A stretch of 64,000 bases of DNA from Fasciola hepatica. Its lineage: Eukaryota > Platyhelminthes > Trematoda > Plagiorchiida > Fasciolidae. The translations under genes and the position numbers were made by a program. Shown piece by piece: positions 13,001-28,000 of the stretch (positions are counted from its first letter, which is position 1; every line of letters begins with the position of its first letter). Location of the stretch: NCBI GenBank assembly GCA_948099385.1, contig CANUEZ040000062.1, forward strand, positions 2,170,001 to 2,234,000. The letters are read 5' to 3'. The notes under the pieces were generated by a model that was not told the DNA's origin, made no database searches, and was given only the letters and a program-made list of their open reading frames with translations.

Positions 13001-16000
13001 TTACTGATCCGAATATATGGGTCCACACCCTTACCATCAGTCAAATTTCACGCCAGTCGTGTAAACAAGCAGTTCAACGTACGTAGGTTGTTTCTGGAGC
13101 AATTTCCGAATGAAATCCTTGGCATTGTCGGAAATTCCACGGAAGTTCTCGTGATCAAACGTGTAATCGCCACGTTCCACTCGTCGCAACGTTTCCTCCG
13201 TATTCTCACCGGCAAATGGTGACAAACCACTCAACCTATGTACCGTACAGATTGAGAATAAAAAGGGCATTAATGGGCAGACCAGGAATCATACAAAAGT
13301 TGTTAAACAGCGAAAATTATTGGGCGAAGCACAACTGTGAAGAAGTCCCACTTTCACCAACTTGCTAAGACTCTGGAATAGCGGTACTAACGAAACAGGT
13401 TCAACTTAATCAACAAACGCGATATTTTCTCTCTGTATGGAGGAACAGTTCAATCTGGGAACAGTCTACTGCACTAACGTCTTGGCTAACGGACCATTTT
13501 AGTCACTAAGATCATCCTAGCAGAGCCAACAAACAAGTCACTTACAGAACATAGGTGAGCACACCGATAGCCCACATGTCTGTGTAGAATCCAACCGGTT
13601 CGTAGCGAGCGATCTCAGGCGCGGCGAATTCCGGAGTCGCTGTGCTCACGCGGACAGGTTCATTCGGATTCAGCTTGCGCGACAGGCCAAAGTCGACCAG
13701 TTTGACGTTGGTCGATTTCGACGTTTCACACATGATATCTTCCGGCTGATATGAAAGTAGAGGGCAAGTGAAGATTACGCATAAGACCAAGTGACAAACA
13801 TTCCAGAGGGGTGGGGTGGGGTATCCAATGGGAATGGAAATCAGTTAATCAAGTGATCGGTTGGTTACTCAGTCACGCAACTAATCTGACGGACAGAAAA
13901 GCCAACGTACCTTGATATCCAAGTGAATTATGTGATTGTCGTGCATGTGTTGCACACCTTCACAAACCTGACGGACGTATTTGATTACTTCAGCCTCGCT
14001 CATCGGGCAGCTGTCATCGGCAATACGATCAAACAACTCACCACCGGACAACCTTAGGGAAAAGAAAAGAGACAAATCCAACTTATAGTCAAGTGGAGTT
14101 CACTTCAACAGACACGTTACGTGCTAGACGTTCAAATGGATTTCACTGGGGCCGTTTTTAATATGACCATTTAAGATGTTGATAAAGCGTAGAGCGTTTG
14201 AAGCATGATGCAAATAAAAACAAAGTTTCAGCACATATACACACATATTTGTAGACTGACGTTGCAAACTTACAACTCCATCACCATGGCAGTTTCATTT
14301 TTGTCTTCAAATGCCTCGTGCAGCTTGATCAACTTTGGATGATGCAGTTCCTTCATCATTTCAATTTCGTTGTGCACAGTCTGTTTGTCTTGCGGTGTTG
14401 GCACGTCCACAAATTTGACCGCATAGAAATTGCCGGTTGCCTTTTCACGACATCGGTGAACCACGCCAAAGGCACCACTGTAACGAATATTCAAATGTTA
14501 TATTGCACTTGGAATTAGGCAGTGATTATGTGGTAAGAGAGAAACCTTTGCTTACGTGGTGAAAATATCTTATGGGTCACTTTTGTGAAGATCCTCGATG
14601 TAACAAGTCTAAGGATGGTAAGGCAGTGATGCAAAGCAGAAACGGTTAATCAAAGTGATCAAAAGTCTTTCGAATCACAAAGTCCACCGATTCTTTGACT
14701 CCATTTGTTGTGCGCTACCGTATTTCTCCAAAATAATATATATATATATATATATATATTATCGGGGGAAAATCTATAGGGATAAAATAAAGTCTCATGT
14801 GGAAGGAAATACTTGCCAATAGAAATCCATGTTTTTAGTAATCAAAATGCTACTTATGTATTAATTGTATTTAGTCAAACACAATCATTTCGTTCTCTTC
14901 TGTGATGTCGTCAAAGATTATCAAACACCGAATCTCTTGCAGATTCATTTGTTAGAGAATCGTTAACTCCAGTCTTTTATGTTGAACACTCCTTGTTCGA
15001 GCATCCTGCTCGTAACGTATTAGCAAAGCAACTGTCAGTAATTTTATTCCATGTATTATTCACCCGATTCAAGACTTCCTGGAGGTTAGGTTTCACAAAA
15101 GTTGATTTCTCTCAGTTCTATGTTCGTTATACTCATTCACTTCTATCCACAATTAATCATTCACTGGCTTGTTCATTTCAAGATCTAATATTCTCATTAC
15201 TCCAAAGTTCGGGAAAATGGGTCGTCGGGACATTGAGGCCTCATCCTTGACCACATTCTGCTGATGCACTTTTGACTGGATCTCGTTTTCGGGGTAGGGC
15301 GTATATTAAACACATGCTGCTTATTTTCGGAGTAAACCTTATTTTTGGAGAAACACGATAGATCACAGCCAACTTCTCACTTGTGCCCGATCAGCTGACA
15401 TGCGTAGTGGCCGTACTGTCTATCACGAGACCGCACGTACCACGCTCGTGCGCGGCTGAAGGTCGCCGCTAAACGCACCAACCGATCATGTGTCATTGAC
15501 CTAAACCCTTCATTGATTGCACCTTGTCCGTAGATCTGATAAGATGGATTTTACACACGGAACCAGCCGTGAGATCCACGCATCCATATCCATGTACGAC
15601 AATGCGTGCACAATTAAACTGAGCCTGCTTACTTCTGAATTATGAACTATGGGAATAATAATAATCTATAGCGTACATGAATGAGAACCGCGAATGGCAA
15701 ACATGCAGCCATTAAAACGTAATGCGACATACCTTCCGAGCTCTTCCAGGATATCATAATAATCGTAGACACTTTCACCTTTGTGTACCTGAGACGGCAG
15801 TGGCTGCTTGCGGTCCCATATATTACGGTCTGAACAGAGCAGAAAGTGATCATAAAAGATGAACATGACGATGGGTACGAGAGCATATTTAGAATCAATA
15901 ATCCAGCCGATGTTCAGGCGAATGACTTACAGAATCGATCGTAGTTATCAACTGGCGGTCCGTCGTATTCACCACGACTTTCACCTTCACCACGTTCTCG

Positions 16001-19000
16001 ACGTTTGCGCATCTCCGGTTGAACAAGTTTGGCCTCAGTTGGAGCACACGGATCGCTACGGCCGTGAAGATTCTCGGCGATCACACGGAATTGATATTCT
16101 TTGCCGTTTTCTAAACCTTCACAGTTGTACGTATTGAAACTGAGAAGTGGGAAACAAGATTGATTGTTTTAATTGAGCATACTAATCCATAAAATCACCA
16201 AGACGATGACAGGCATTTGGGTATATCCACCGAACAGAAATAGCGTAACACTGAAATTCACTTATTTTCCGATTCATGTGAAATGGATTGACTTATGCAA
16301 CCGAAAAAAACGGAAGACAAGACGATCATATTGTCACTTTTGAAAAAAGCGAATTTTAGGAGTTATTCATGTTCAGATTCTCGTGCCCACTTGAATTCCA
16401 TACGAAATAAAACGATCTGGAAACCAGTGGCTTGGTAAAGCCGGATTGGAAACAAATGACACATAAAGTTGACGGAGCAACTGTTAGCAGGTGCAGTGAT
16501 GACACTCATGGACTGCGAATGACAGAATGTCAATTTCACATTCTTTGTCTTCAATTACTTCGAAAACAACGGAGTCTTCTAGGCATTAAGCTACGTTTCG
16601 TATCAGTGCTTCACTAATGTGGCTTCAGGGGCTAGTTGTGAAACAATTAAAGTTTTTGCGATTAGTTTTGACGAATTCGTAGGAGTTAAAGTACCGATTT
16701 AAAGCGTGGTTGAAAACTGACCGTGATAGAATACAAAAACTGTGTTTCTCGATATGGATGTGGAGGAAAATGTAGAGTACTCAAGGACCTCGATGGATAC
16801 TCGAATTTCTGAAAGTCCATTTTGAAACTTCCGATATTTTCCTCTTTCGAAAGCCATGAGCACATCAAATTGTTTGTTAAGACCATCAATCAACTTTTCA
16901 CACTTACCGATTGATTCCAGCTCGAATCCAATTGCTTCCAGGTGCTTCACATCGTTCGATAATGTATTGGGAAATGTAACCTGTGTTTGGTGGCATGTTC
17001 CAGGACAATAAAGCGGAACCGTCCGACACACCTTCGACTTTCAGATTGATCGGAGGTGGTGGACGATCATTCACTCGAAGCTCTATCGTGGCCATGTCGG
17101 ATCCCATTTCATTCTCCAATTCCAGCGTTAGTTTCCCGGCAAATTCCTCGGTCACATTCTCCAGTGTGATCACCGCATGACGATCTTTGAGCACAGTGTT
17201 CACGTGTTTACCATCCCGCAGCTCTTTACCATTCAAACACCATTTGGCTGTTGGTTTCGGGAACCCGGTAAATGGTGCCTTAATTTGAATGGTATCACCG
17301 CGATCCCATTCCGTGGGCTCTTGCCAACGGCTTGGCAAATTGATGACCGGTTTAGCTGTTTTCCAAATGGTGTATTTGAGACGCAATAAATGAATAGAGA
17401 GAGAAAGTGTGATAACGTGCGTTATTGTCAATCCCGAATGTCGCATCCACGGGTACTGTCACAACCGGAGCAACGCAGCATTTCAGAATAACCGTTTATC
17501 CCTACCTTGTCCTGCCTAACGCCCTTAGGCATATCTTCGCACTCGGAAGGATCATCGTAACGCGAGCCGTTTGTCGTAAGATGACAAGTGTGGTTTGCTT
17601 TTTGCCGACGGACAAAAACACTTAGAATTAAAGAAAACAAGATGACGAAAATCTACTAGCTCCCCTCGACTGTGACAGAACATAGACTTCAGAAAAGTGC
17701 TGAACACGTTTCACTAGCAGCACAAATTCAAATTCACCGCACATGTGGCCCTAAAAAATCAATAACCAGTGTACCAGTCCAATTTTTACGAGACGTTCAC
17801 CAGTCTGTACAGCACAGTGTCATCCGAATTTGTATTGCGGTTGTTTATTATCATAATTTTATCATGTGATTCACTTTTGTCTCCAATGTGAGATTCTGAT
17901 AGACAATGATTTCTGTTTCTCCTAAAACTTAGAAAAGCTTCCCACTAAACTGAAGATCCGGGCTGTAGACGAGGTCTTCAAATAGTCTATGAGTCAGTAG
18001 GCCATTAACTGAACAATTATGTCAAGAGTGCTTTTACATCCACGCTATATCGATTCATTTTAGCGATACAGCAGGGTGAATAATCCCAGAATATTATACT
18101 TTACCCATTGAGTTCAGAGATAGTAGTTTCGGGAACTTTCACCTTGTGGTTAGCACGTGCCAGTCATTTTCGTATGTCCAACTTCGCGACATGCTTTGCT
18201 CTAATGGTAAGCCGTAATAAACGCTGCCGTTTCGCCATGATGAACATGTTAAGATTCACCAGTAGGTCATTTCTCAGTTGCCCTTCTAGGTACCATCACA
18301 GTTGAAATTCCACCGGCTAGGTGATTCAGCCACCGAGGTGACACGCGGCAAAATTCGAATCAGTCGATAAGCTCAACAAACAGTTTGGTTGGTTGGTTCC
18401 GTACTGGAAATTTTACTATAGGCGACCACTGGGACCTATCCACTTACTTGAACCGTTTCGTCCCATAAGAAGATATTTTAGGGATAATTTATCGTAAAAT
18501 AAATGATCAACAGTGCGTCTTCTTACAGAAAAGACAACGGGAGACTTTTGTAATCTGAACTGTAGATACGCATTTTCCTATGCGATGTAATTTCTCTGCA
18601 CTAAGAAAAAAAGAAATCGTTTGGTTTGTATTACACCGACTTCGAAATGATGAGTCATGTTTACACAGATTTCATGAAGAGAACAATTTCCCTGTTGCTG
18701 AGTCTGTCGTATATCGCCAGATGACTGGTAGAGAACAGTACTTTCCTAGATATCATTAGCGTTGTTGCACTTTTTAATAGAGGAAATCCTATTGGTTCAA
18801 AGGACTATCCGAACCAAGCCCGGTATTCATTTATCACTTATGGAAACCATTTTAAAATAATTACATGCTTTTGAAAATTTTCCAAACTGTAAGTTCTCGA
18901 GTACAAAAAAATCCACCTATGTAACCAAGGTCGGGAATGCTACCTCACAGAAAACCAGACTTAAATTAGTGTAAATATAGAGAAACTGACAATCACGTTA

Positions 19001-22000
19001 TCATGTTAAGCGATACTTTGATCTAACCCAAGGAATTCAGCGATTCACGATGAAAATTCGACGTCACTTCGAGATCGACAAAATCGGTAGAGGTCACAGG
19101 ACTCATAGACCTCACAACACGTGACCCTGTGCTAGGGAATCTTTCAGTCGAAAAACAACGTCCAACAGTATCCGATAATTTTCATATCCACTTGCATTTG
19201 ATCCTCTGTAGTGTAGTTTCGCACTATTCATCTGAAAGGCATGCAAACACTTTGGACAAGTCGCTGACGGGGGTTCAACTATTCGATTAGCTTTGGTTAT
19301 AGACATTTTGATTTCCGTGAAATAGATATAGAAAGAGAACAAGGGGAATAAAAGGGAGGAAAAATCACGAAATAAACAAACAGTTCAAATACTAACTGAC
19401 CCGCTTTCAATAAAATCGATAAAAAGTTGATTGGTATGAACTCACATTTGACGGATAATTGGGCCCGGCTGACTTTAGAACCGGCCCTGTTAGATACCTT
19501 TACCATGTATTCGTCCGCATCCTCGAGGCGACAATCATGGATCGTCAACACGTGCATTCGGCCCTCCTTGCCAATATCAATGCGATGAGATTCAACTAGA
19601 TCTCGTGGACCTTTGGACCATGTCACATCGTACGCTGAGGGACAGTTAACTTCAATTTCAAATTGCACATCACGGCCTTCATTAACCACCTGCGGCCGAA
19701 GGCCACCAACAAAGGTGGGGCGAGTGACAGCTGCCAGGGTGGGAAACAGACACAGTTGGTGTTCAGATAAATTTGGAACCTGAACTCTTTCGGTAGAACT
19801 CCGCTTGCATTAGATTTAGTCCTGGTATGATCACAATGTTTCTAACTGGCTGTCATGGTAATTGTCACAAAGAATAGTAACGTACTATAAAGTTATCAGT
19901 AGTGAAATTGGCCAACTCAGAACTGGTACAAAATCGCTGGTGTTTCAAAATACTCATTTTTGTCGCGCGCACCCACGCCCATTATTAACTAACTCACCGT
20001 TTGGATCTTTGACTAAAACTGGTCGATCGATCACGGTAGGTTCACTCTCTCCGGCATCATTTACTGCGATCACGCGGAACTCGTATGTGTTGTCCTCAAT
20101 CAGATTAGGAACATTATAACTAGTTGTCAGGACCGGATGTTGAGTCAGTCGTGTCCAGTTCGGGGAATTCACATCGCGTTTTTCGATCAGGTAGCCACGG
20201 AGACGTCCGCCGCCATCAGAACTTGGTCTGGTCCAAGTCAAGTTGACGAAATCAGAGCCGACATCGTTACAAGTCAGGCTGCCGGGCTTACCAGGTTTGT
20301 CTGCACGGAGAACGGGGAATCAGCGGCAAGAGAAGTAAATCAGATGGAAGAGGAGTTTGAAAAACAGACGACCGATAAGCTGAGAACAGACAGAAACGGG
20401 AGCATTCGAGAGAGTCTACTGCTTTCAAACTTGTGCTAGTCGTAAATCGAATGGATATGTTTACTGGGACAGTAATTCACAAACTCGCAGCGCTCGTAAA
20501 TGCTTTTTGAAAATACGAACGAGAACTACCGTTTGGGCTTCATTTTTTACAGGGCACAATAAGTAAAACTGACAATCATTTCAATTCAGTTCGAAATACT
20601 ACATGGTAAATCAGTCCTAAATGTAAGCAATATGTCCTTGAAGTAACTGAACACTTCTGGGCATGTTCCTGACTAACTAAGGCTTTATGTCGATTCAAAC
20701 TCATTTCAGTCCTTCCGGAGACGCTACTAGAGTCACCTCATGTGAAAAAAACCGTACATGAAAATAATCCATATTACAAAGGCGGTAGAGATATGTAACA
20801 ACTGTTTCTAGATTATGGGACTTTTGATAACTGTTCACTATTGAAAACGAAAGAAAATGTTGTGGTGTTACAGATTCATAGGGGAAAAATTTATTTCGGA
20901 CGCACTTACCGAATGGATATGTAGCAACAAGAGGTTCTGGCAGTTCGAGCCAGTCACCTTGACCGCAATCGTTAACAGCTGCCACACGGAACAGATACTG
21001 TTCGTTCTCTTGCAATCCTTGCACATCACAATGCGGTTCCCGAGACCCAGAAGATACGGGTACCCAACGATCTGTACCAACTTTTTTCCGTTCGACCAAG
21101 TAGTGCGTGATCTTAGCTCCCCCATCCGAACGTGGTGGTTTCCACGACAGTCGTGTACTGAATGGTGTAGTGTCGGAGGCAACTAGAGGACCTTGACATT
21201 CACTCGGCGGAGCTGGGTCAAAATGGACGATAATGACAGGTCGATGTGACATGTTTCATGTCCAAATCACGTAAATAAGCACATAGAAATCCCATCAAAA
21301 CTGGATTTTCCGAATAATTTATTGAATGATTCAATCATAATGATTAGAGTCGACTGATAACGAGACTGTAGTATTTATCACCAGAAGTGCAAAAAAGGTT
21401 GGATCTCTCCCACCATTGTTGGTTGCCTATGAATTCAGCGAACAAACTGGCTACTTATCTCACTTATTTTGAGTGTTCTTGACTTTTATGATGCTTATAT
21501 TAGCTCATTAGGTCGTTTTCTATTTGTGCTATCAAGGTCCTCGAATATTTTAAAACCTCCACCTAGTGTTTTATTAAGGAAACTTAATTGTAACTTCTGA
21601 AGAGTAGTTAAAAACATGGTTTAATAGGACACATGCGAAGTTAAGCCAGTTTTCCGCAAGCTTCCAAAACTGATTGTCATTTTTCCGGTATATTTATTCC
21701 GTGACATCTGCTTTGGAGTGAGTCGGTCCACCTTTTTATGGTGTGCAGAAAGCAAATCGTAATTGTTTGTGCATTAAATCCTGCCATGAAGACCGGCCAG
21801 ACTGGAACCTGATATCGAGTTTCTCAGTCAGACATTTGAATCGAACCGCTAAACTAGGTGACCCGTCATACCCACCTGGAATGTTGAATTTTCACTCTGT
21901 CCTGTCAACTCTTTTGTGCACTGGACAGTTTTTTCTGCTATTTTGTCACGCACTTTGAAAGCTAACGTCACGTCTGAATGGATGCTCTGTTTGATGCTGG

Positions 22001-25000
22001 TTTTTGGTTTGAACTTCGTTCACATACCTGCTTCCGCAGGAAATCCTGTCTTGCTGTCCCGAACGGTTCATTTACATCAGGAGTCTTCACGGGGTATCCG
22101 TTGGCACGTTTACGTCATCCTGCCACAAAACTAGACACACGCACGAACGCACATACCCATGTTCACACGTATAACTGGACCTAATCAACCGTGCCCTTGT
22201 TTTTCAGCTCATCACAAGACTGTTGATCTTGAGATTCATTTGACTCCGGCTGGGGATCTTGTCAAAGCGGGTCTCACGTTTGCAGCTGCCGTGTTCAAAC
22301 ACCTGGCTCGTTAAACTGGCGCGAATCCACAGTGCGTTCGTATTTCCATTTTGGCTATTGGTAACACTGGAAGTAGCTAGTTTTTGAGATTTTCAGGCCT
22401 CAACGGAGAAAAGCCCTCAGAATGTCTACGCGAAATCATGATTAACGAAATCGGTATTCACGAAGCAATATTTCATAAGGATAAATGTTAAACCCAAATC
22501 GATTACACAAATACACTGGCTCAGTCCAACGGCCCTATTGGAGATATTTCTACGAATACGCACTAGTTTATTGTGATTAGGCTGGACCATCCGAGGCAAT
22601 CTGTGCATTCTATTCTAAACCCATGTTATCCACGGTAAATGAAACTTCTCCTGATTACAAGAAGATGTGGCTACGTTAAGTTATGGAATGCCAAGCATTT
22701 AAATATAACTGAAGGTTTTCTTTGTGTTCCCAACTATCAGAGGTGTGAAACAATTACACGCCAGTGTTTGTGAATATTGCTTTGCAGATTCAAACAGTGA
22801 TATAGGAAATCTATTACACACATTCAGTGAGGCTCGTGGATAAGCATGATTTACAGCCGAAGTAAAAACGGGACACCAGATGCCCTTTCTCGATGTGCCC
22901 CTCGCCAGAAACGAGTATGACTCAACTCAGCGTAGAATGTACGGGAAAACGTGGACTGGCCAGTAGACACTTCCAAAGTTTTGTACCGATTAGACGGAAA
23001 ATAAACTTACTAAATTATTAAGCATCGACAGAAAGAAAGTCTGTACACCAGGGGCACTTCAAAATGAACTTATTTTCATTACTAACAACGTCCGAAGAAA
23101 CGGATGTGTAATAAAGTAGGACAGGAAAGAAAACCACCGATAATCACGGCTGAAAAGAAGGGCTTATTTATCAGCCTCTCTTTCAAGAGCGATATCTTGT
23201 CGGAAACCTTCCGAAGACACTTGAATGGCGGCGTAATAAGCACTTCCATCCCCTAAATTATTCTGGCTTTCGGAATTGTCCCAAACATATATTATCTTAT
23301 GAGTGTAAGTAATAGGAAATTAGAGTTTTACATAATATAATTCATCATGCAGTGTGAACGTGCAAACCACTGGAAACCATGGACGCACAGTATAGCTGAT
23401 TTATCCCTGCTGAGAACCATCAACCACCAACTGAGACTCGAACCAGGGTTGAACGGTTGTGAGCCGAACACCTTAACCACAAGGCTATCCGGGGGCTGGC
23501 TCTCAATGGTTCACTGAACCTACACACTATATGACATATGTTGGTCATGTATGTTCAACTTATGAATCTTTATGAGCTGACACTGACTTATGTTTGATAA
23601 ATCACATTGAACTGATGCATGTAGCTTAGGTGTAGCTTGTATCTACTTGATAATTACGCAAAACTTCAGGAAATCCAGGAAATTTCCAGCTCAGATCATG
23701 AAGTTGAAAACCAAGGTAAACCACATTAATGACAAAATCGATGGATGAGCCACTTTACCGGAACTAGAAGGGCTTTCCACCCAATTGACAAGTGGATTTT
23801 CCCTCATATAAGGCTAGGACTCATCGTGGCAAATAATACATTTTGTGATTAACTATTTTTCTATCAAAAAATTTTTTATATGAAAGAGTGATATGAAAAT
23901 CTGGTCAGTGGTTGTGTAAAACCTACCCAAAATGCGAACGTTGAATGGCACCAAGGTCGAACCACTCTCATTGGAGATCTCCAATGTGTACGGACCTGCC
24001 ATGTCACGGGTTAAGTCTGTGTAAGGAACCGAAAATCGGAAGAAGGATTGGTGAAAAAAAACGACATTTTTGTTTTACGGGGACTTTCACGCAATCAAAA
24101 TGAATTATAAATAACCATTTGGTCCCATGTAATCTACCTTTTAGTTGGATTGAAGCCACTCCATCCAAATCCACGAGTTTAACACGCGGAGATTCCGGTA
24201 CTTCACGGCCATTGCACTTCAGTTTCAGGTTAATTGTACCGTGACCAGTATAGGGCACTTTGATTTTGATTAGATCACCCTCAGAAGCGACTTTGTCATC
24301 TATGCTGTCTACCACCTTCGGTACACCTGAAAAGACGACCAAAAAACGAATCGGTTAGATTTCATTGTGACATTCGTTCTTTTGACAATATTAAACTTTC
24401 TCTCTCCCCCATCCATTCGATCTCAACTGGTCGATAAACTTCGAACCAACATCTTTCATTGGGAAAGATGAGCCTGTGAAGCTACTAATGGTAATGCATT
24501 CACTTAAGGACATTTAGCATATTTTCTGGTTAGGTGTATTTTATGTGTGAATGATTTATTTTGGGTCCAAAAAAATTCGAACTCAATCAAAGTGTTTGCA
24601 CCAGAGAAGGCGAAGAACGTGACGAGGTGAAATAACTTACTGAGAACTTCCAATGGAGCTGAACAAGAATTCTTCCCGGAAGGGTTAGAGACTTGGCACG
24701 TGATGACACCGCCGTCACGGTCATCCAAATCGTGCAGCTCCAGAACAGCTTTACCGTCAGGCCCGGGTGGTTGAATGCGAACCCGACCACTCGGTTGCAG
24801 TTCTATTCCGTCACGGAACCACCGTACATCTGGTGTGGGTTGTCCGTCAACTTGGGCTTCAAACGCGGCGACTCCGCCAACCGGAGCGGTTGTTGGTCTA
24901 ATCTTAGTAATGAAGTCTGGTGTCTCGGTGGCTAAAACAGGAATGAAAGTGGGCGAGGCAGAAGGGCATGATTCTGAGTCATCGGATCTTAGACTACATC

Positions 25001-28000
25001 AACACGTAGGACAAACTGGAATTACGTATCACTTTGAGTGACAGTCGTTTTGACCTCCCGAAGGATTGCGCTGGTCACTATTCCAAACGATGCATCAGAC
25101 CACATACCTAAGCATCAGCCTGGGTGATGAGATAATTCTGGACAGTGAAATTGTCCAATGTCAGTTGAAATCGAAACCAGGATTGAATACTCAAGATGAC
25201 CATTCTTCATTACGCAATATTTTCACTTAATCATAAGTGGGAAATGAATAACGTCCCCCTAAAATGACACTAGTTTTACCTGAATATGCGCACCCTCGGC
25301 GGAACAAAACATGACTCTGGTTCTTACGTCATCACTCATCACCTTCTCAAGAGATTGTGATCAGCCTGAATTGAACAAATCAGTCTCTTCCTTCACTTCG
25401 AGCTCCATCTATCTGTTAGGGCCAGCACAAGCAAGGCACGAACAGGCATTTTGATTGATCTCGACATACTTATCGTATTAGTCCCGTTTCACATGTCATG
25501 TGACCGAGTATCTGATGCACGCCGCCTAGCCATTCGAGCACCCACGGGTCTGACGTGCAGACTCTCACTCTGGGCGATCCGGGAACTTGACACTTTCTAA
25601 CCTATATTAATAACGCAACCGAAATATTAGATTATCCGCAGAACCATGACTGGCCCGTTCTTACTTAATCGACTCGCGTTGACCGTGTAATGAACAGCAC
25701 CTCATCGTCATGTGAAAATGAAACTCCAGTTTACGATGGCCGTGAACGCACTCTGCATTAACTGGATAGAAACAAGCATCGGAATAAGAGAACTTTTGAT
25801 ACCCCGCAGTTTTTTGGAATCATTAAAAGCGGCAAATGTTGCACGTAGTGGAGTATAGTGCGAAAAGAATTCCATACACTTCCTCGATCGTCTAAAATCA
25901 CCTTCCTACCAACCATCCCCATTCTACCACAGTCAATCCATTGTTCACCTTTACAGTGGAATGGTGCTTTGGGTCAATGGCATCCAGATCGCCGTCTGCT
26001 TAAAAGTCAGTTATTTTTCTCGTTACCGATGTTGAGTAGCAGACTGAAGGTAGTTCTCTCGGGTTGGGTTGAGCTACCCATGATTCATTCTGTGTACGTG
26101 AACAGTTCAACGATTTTGTTTGCATGATAATTGAAAGATCACTAGCAATAGATTCCTAGCTCGGCTGTCCGTCACTGAGATTCTTGCTCTTCTGTTTATT
26201 CCCCATCATTACGGATATTTCGTGAACTTTCTTCAACGCCATCAGCTTCCCAGTTAGATGATGTCATAGAAACATCTTGTTCATCTTCAGCCTTTAATCC
26301 ATCTTGCAGTGTTGTCACTTTTCCGTCCACCTCTATTCGTCCCTGGTCTGTTGTTCTTCAATCACGGTCTACTCAGTGTCCTTTCGGTGTTATAGAAAAG
26401 TTAACTATCAATCGATTGAATTGTCGGTCGTACTTGTCATGTGTCACAGTCACAGATAAACGATTATTTGAAGCCTCTATTCAGTCTAATTATAGCCCCC
26501 TCCCAAAAAAGGTATCGATGAAATGTACTGATTAAGAACTAAAAATGAACGTCTTAAACATGAAGTGGTACAAACGTGAGATTCCATGGGTAACGGTTAG
26601 TTGGATACGGTCTTCTCTGTTGATTCCCATTATGCATGGGAGGCACAGGCGACATGTAAGTTCACGTCACTCCTGGACATGATCGCATGAACATACGACA
26701 GCAGGAACTGGAGTATAACTTAAACGTTTCGTGAATAATTACCTTCCAGTATACTTGTTCGGAAATTTAAAATGCTACAGAGGCAAAAACCTAAATACGA
26801 CGGAGTGTCAAGCGCACAAAAGTTGTCGCTAAAACCATAGTCAGCCAGTTCCAAAGTTAGTGTAGTTTATCTGCTTCTATGAGCCAAATGCAGATGTTAT
26901 TCGGATTGAAATGATCGAAATGCATTCTTCGGCCCAAAGGCATCTGACGCAATGCGCCGTACGTTGATAGGGTAAGGGCAGCTTAATTGTCTTGCTCAAA
27001 TCACATGGGTCACCGATCCACAGGACCCGTGTCCGTCTGCGGACGCGACATGACGCACGTCTGCGGCCTGTGCCCTTTTCGCCCAGAAAGAGCGTGGGAA
27101 GACAGGTGGCATCAACGGCCAATCATCGACTAGAGGTAAAACGCCAGCTGACCATTGAGATGCGCTATACAAAAGTGGCAACCAACCATTGCGATGGGTT
27201 CTCATGTTAAACTGACCATTGTCCAAATTCACGTGAAATTTCTCAATTCCATCTCAATCTCAAAATGGAATACAGCGTTCGGAGCAACTAGAAGGTGCAC
27301 ATATCAACCTGCAGAGTCTGGTATAGGCTATTGTACTAGTCAATGACAATTTAGCTCATTCGTGATGGGAATCAACATTGCAAACATGGGTTATGACGGG
27401 ACAGAGAGATTTCCTGAGCAGATCACGAGTGACCGCTGGCAAGCCATCAACATATGTTTTCGGGGAGCGGTGAGATTGGTGGCATTAGTCGAAGCTAAAA
27501 AAGACTCACTTGAAGTTGCAACGAATTCACTTGAACCTATCACGACATAGATGTTCGTGATAGTACAGTATTCAGTGTCAACGTGTCACCGATAATCATA
27601 GTTCCTAAACTACAGATGGTTCATTCTTCTTGTCGGAAAATGCTAGTTGATATTCACAACGAGCACACTGTGCGTGAATTGCACTCGAAGCAACTTAACT
27701 CGACGACTATCCGTGCTGTGCGAAAACATGAATGAAGTGAACGGAAGGTATTGCAAACCCATGCCCGTGAACCAACAAGGCGATCAACGGATGAATGAGC
27801 AAGATTCGACTAATGTGAACGATTGCGGAGTTAGCTCACGCTGAATCGAATCCCGAAGAGTATTAAGACAGCTCACAATAGTCAGAGTAGCTTGGTTTAT
27901 CCATATTCATGTAATGGATATTCTAAAATAACGAGAAACTCAAATGAATGTACATTGCTTTTCAATATAACATTGACCGAAACTGTGTCATTTCGTCTGG

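Larger units (their letters stand above)
12695..15829 (-). other. unc-22: Twitchin/titin-type protein kinase domain (span of six exons)
   Basis: Serine/threonine kinase of the myosin light chain kinase/twitchin group. Motifs in order: glycine loop LGSGAFGVV, ATP-binding Lys in FYAVKFV, partner Glu in EIEMMKELHH, catalytic loop HLDIKPEDIM, Mg-binding DFG, activation segment to FAAPEI, then DMWAIGVLTYVL and RMTIYEALEHPWL. All the usual residues are present except the catalytic-loop Asn after PE, which is Asp. The N-terminal linker YDYYDI and the regulatory tail on later exons match the twitchin architecture. Confidence 0.93.

Noticed and set aside
15859..16137. Plus-strand open frame with PMFRRM..IDR, similar to one at 3181-3459
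   Set aside because: It is the antisense of a real coding exon (15931-16139); the shared six residues are coincidence.
26877..27232. Overlapping open frames in both directions in the 3.09-kb intron, locally GC-rich
   Set aside because: Considered as a retroelement fragment, but I see no catalytic or structural motif to support it.
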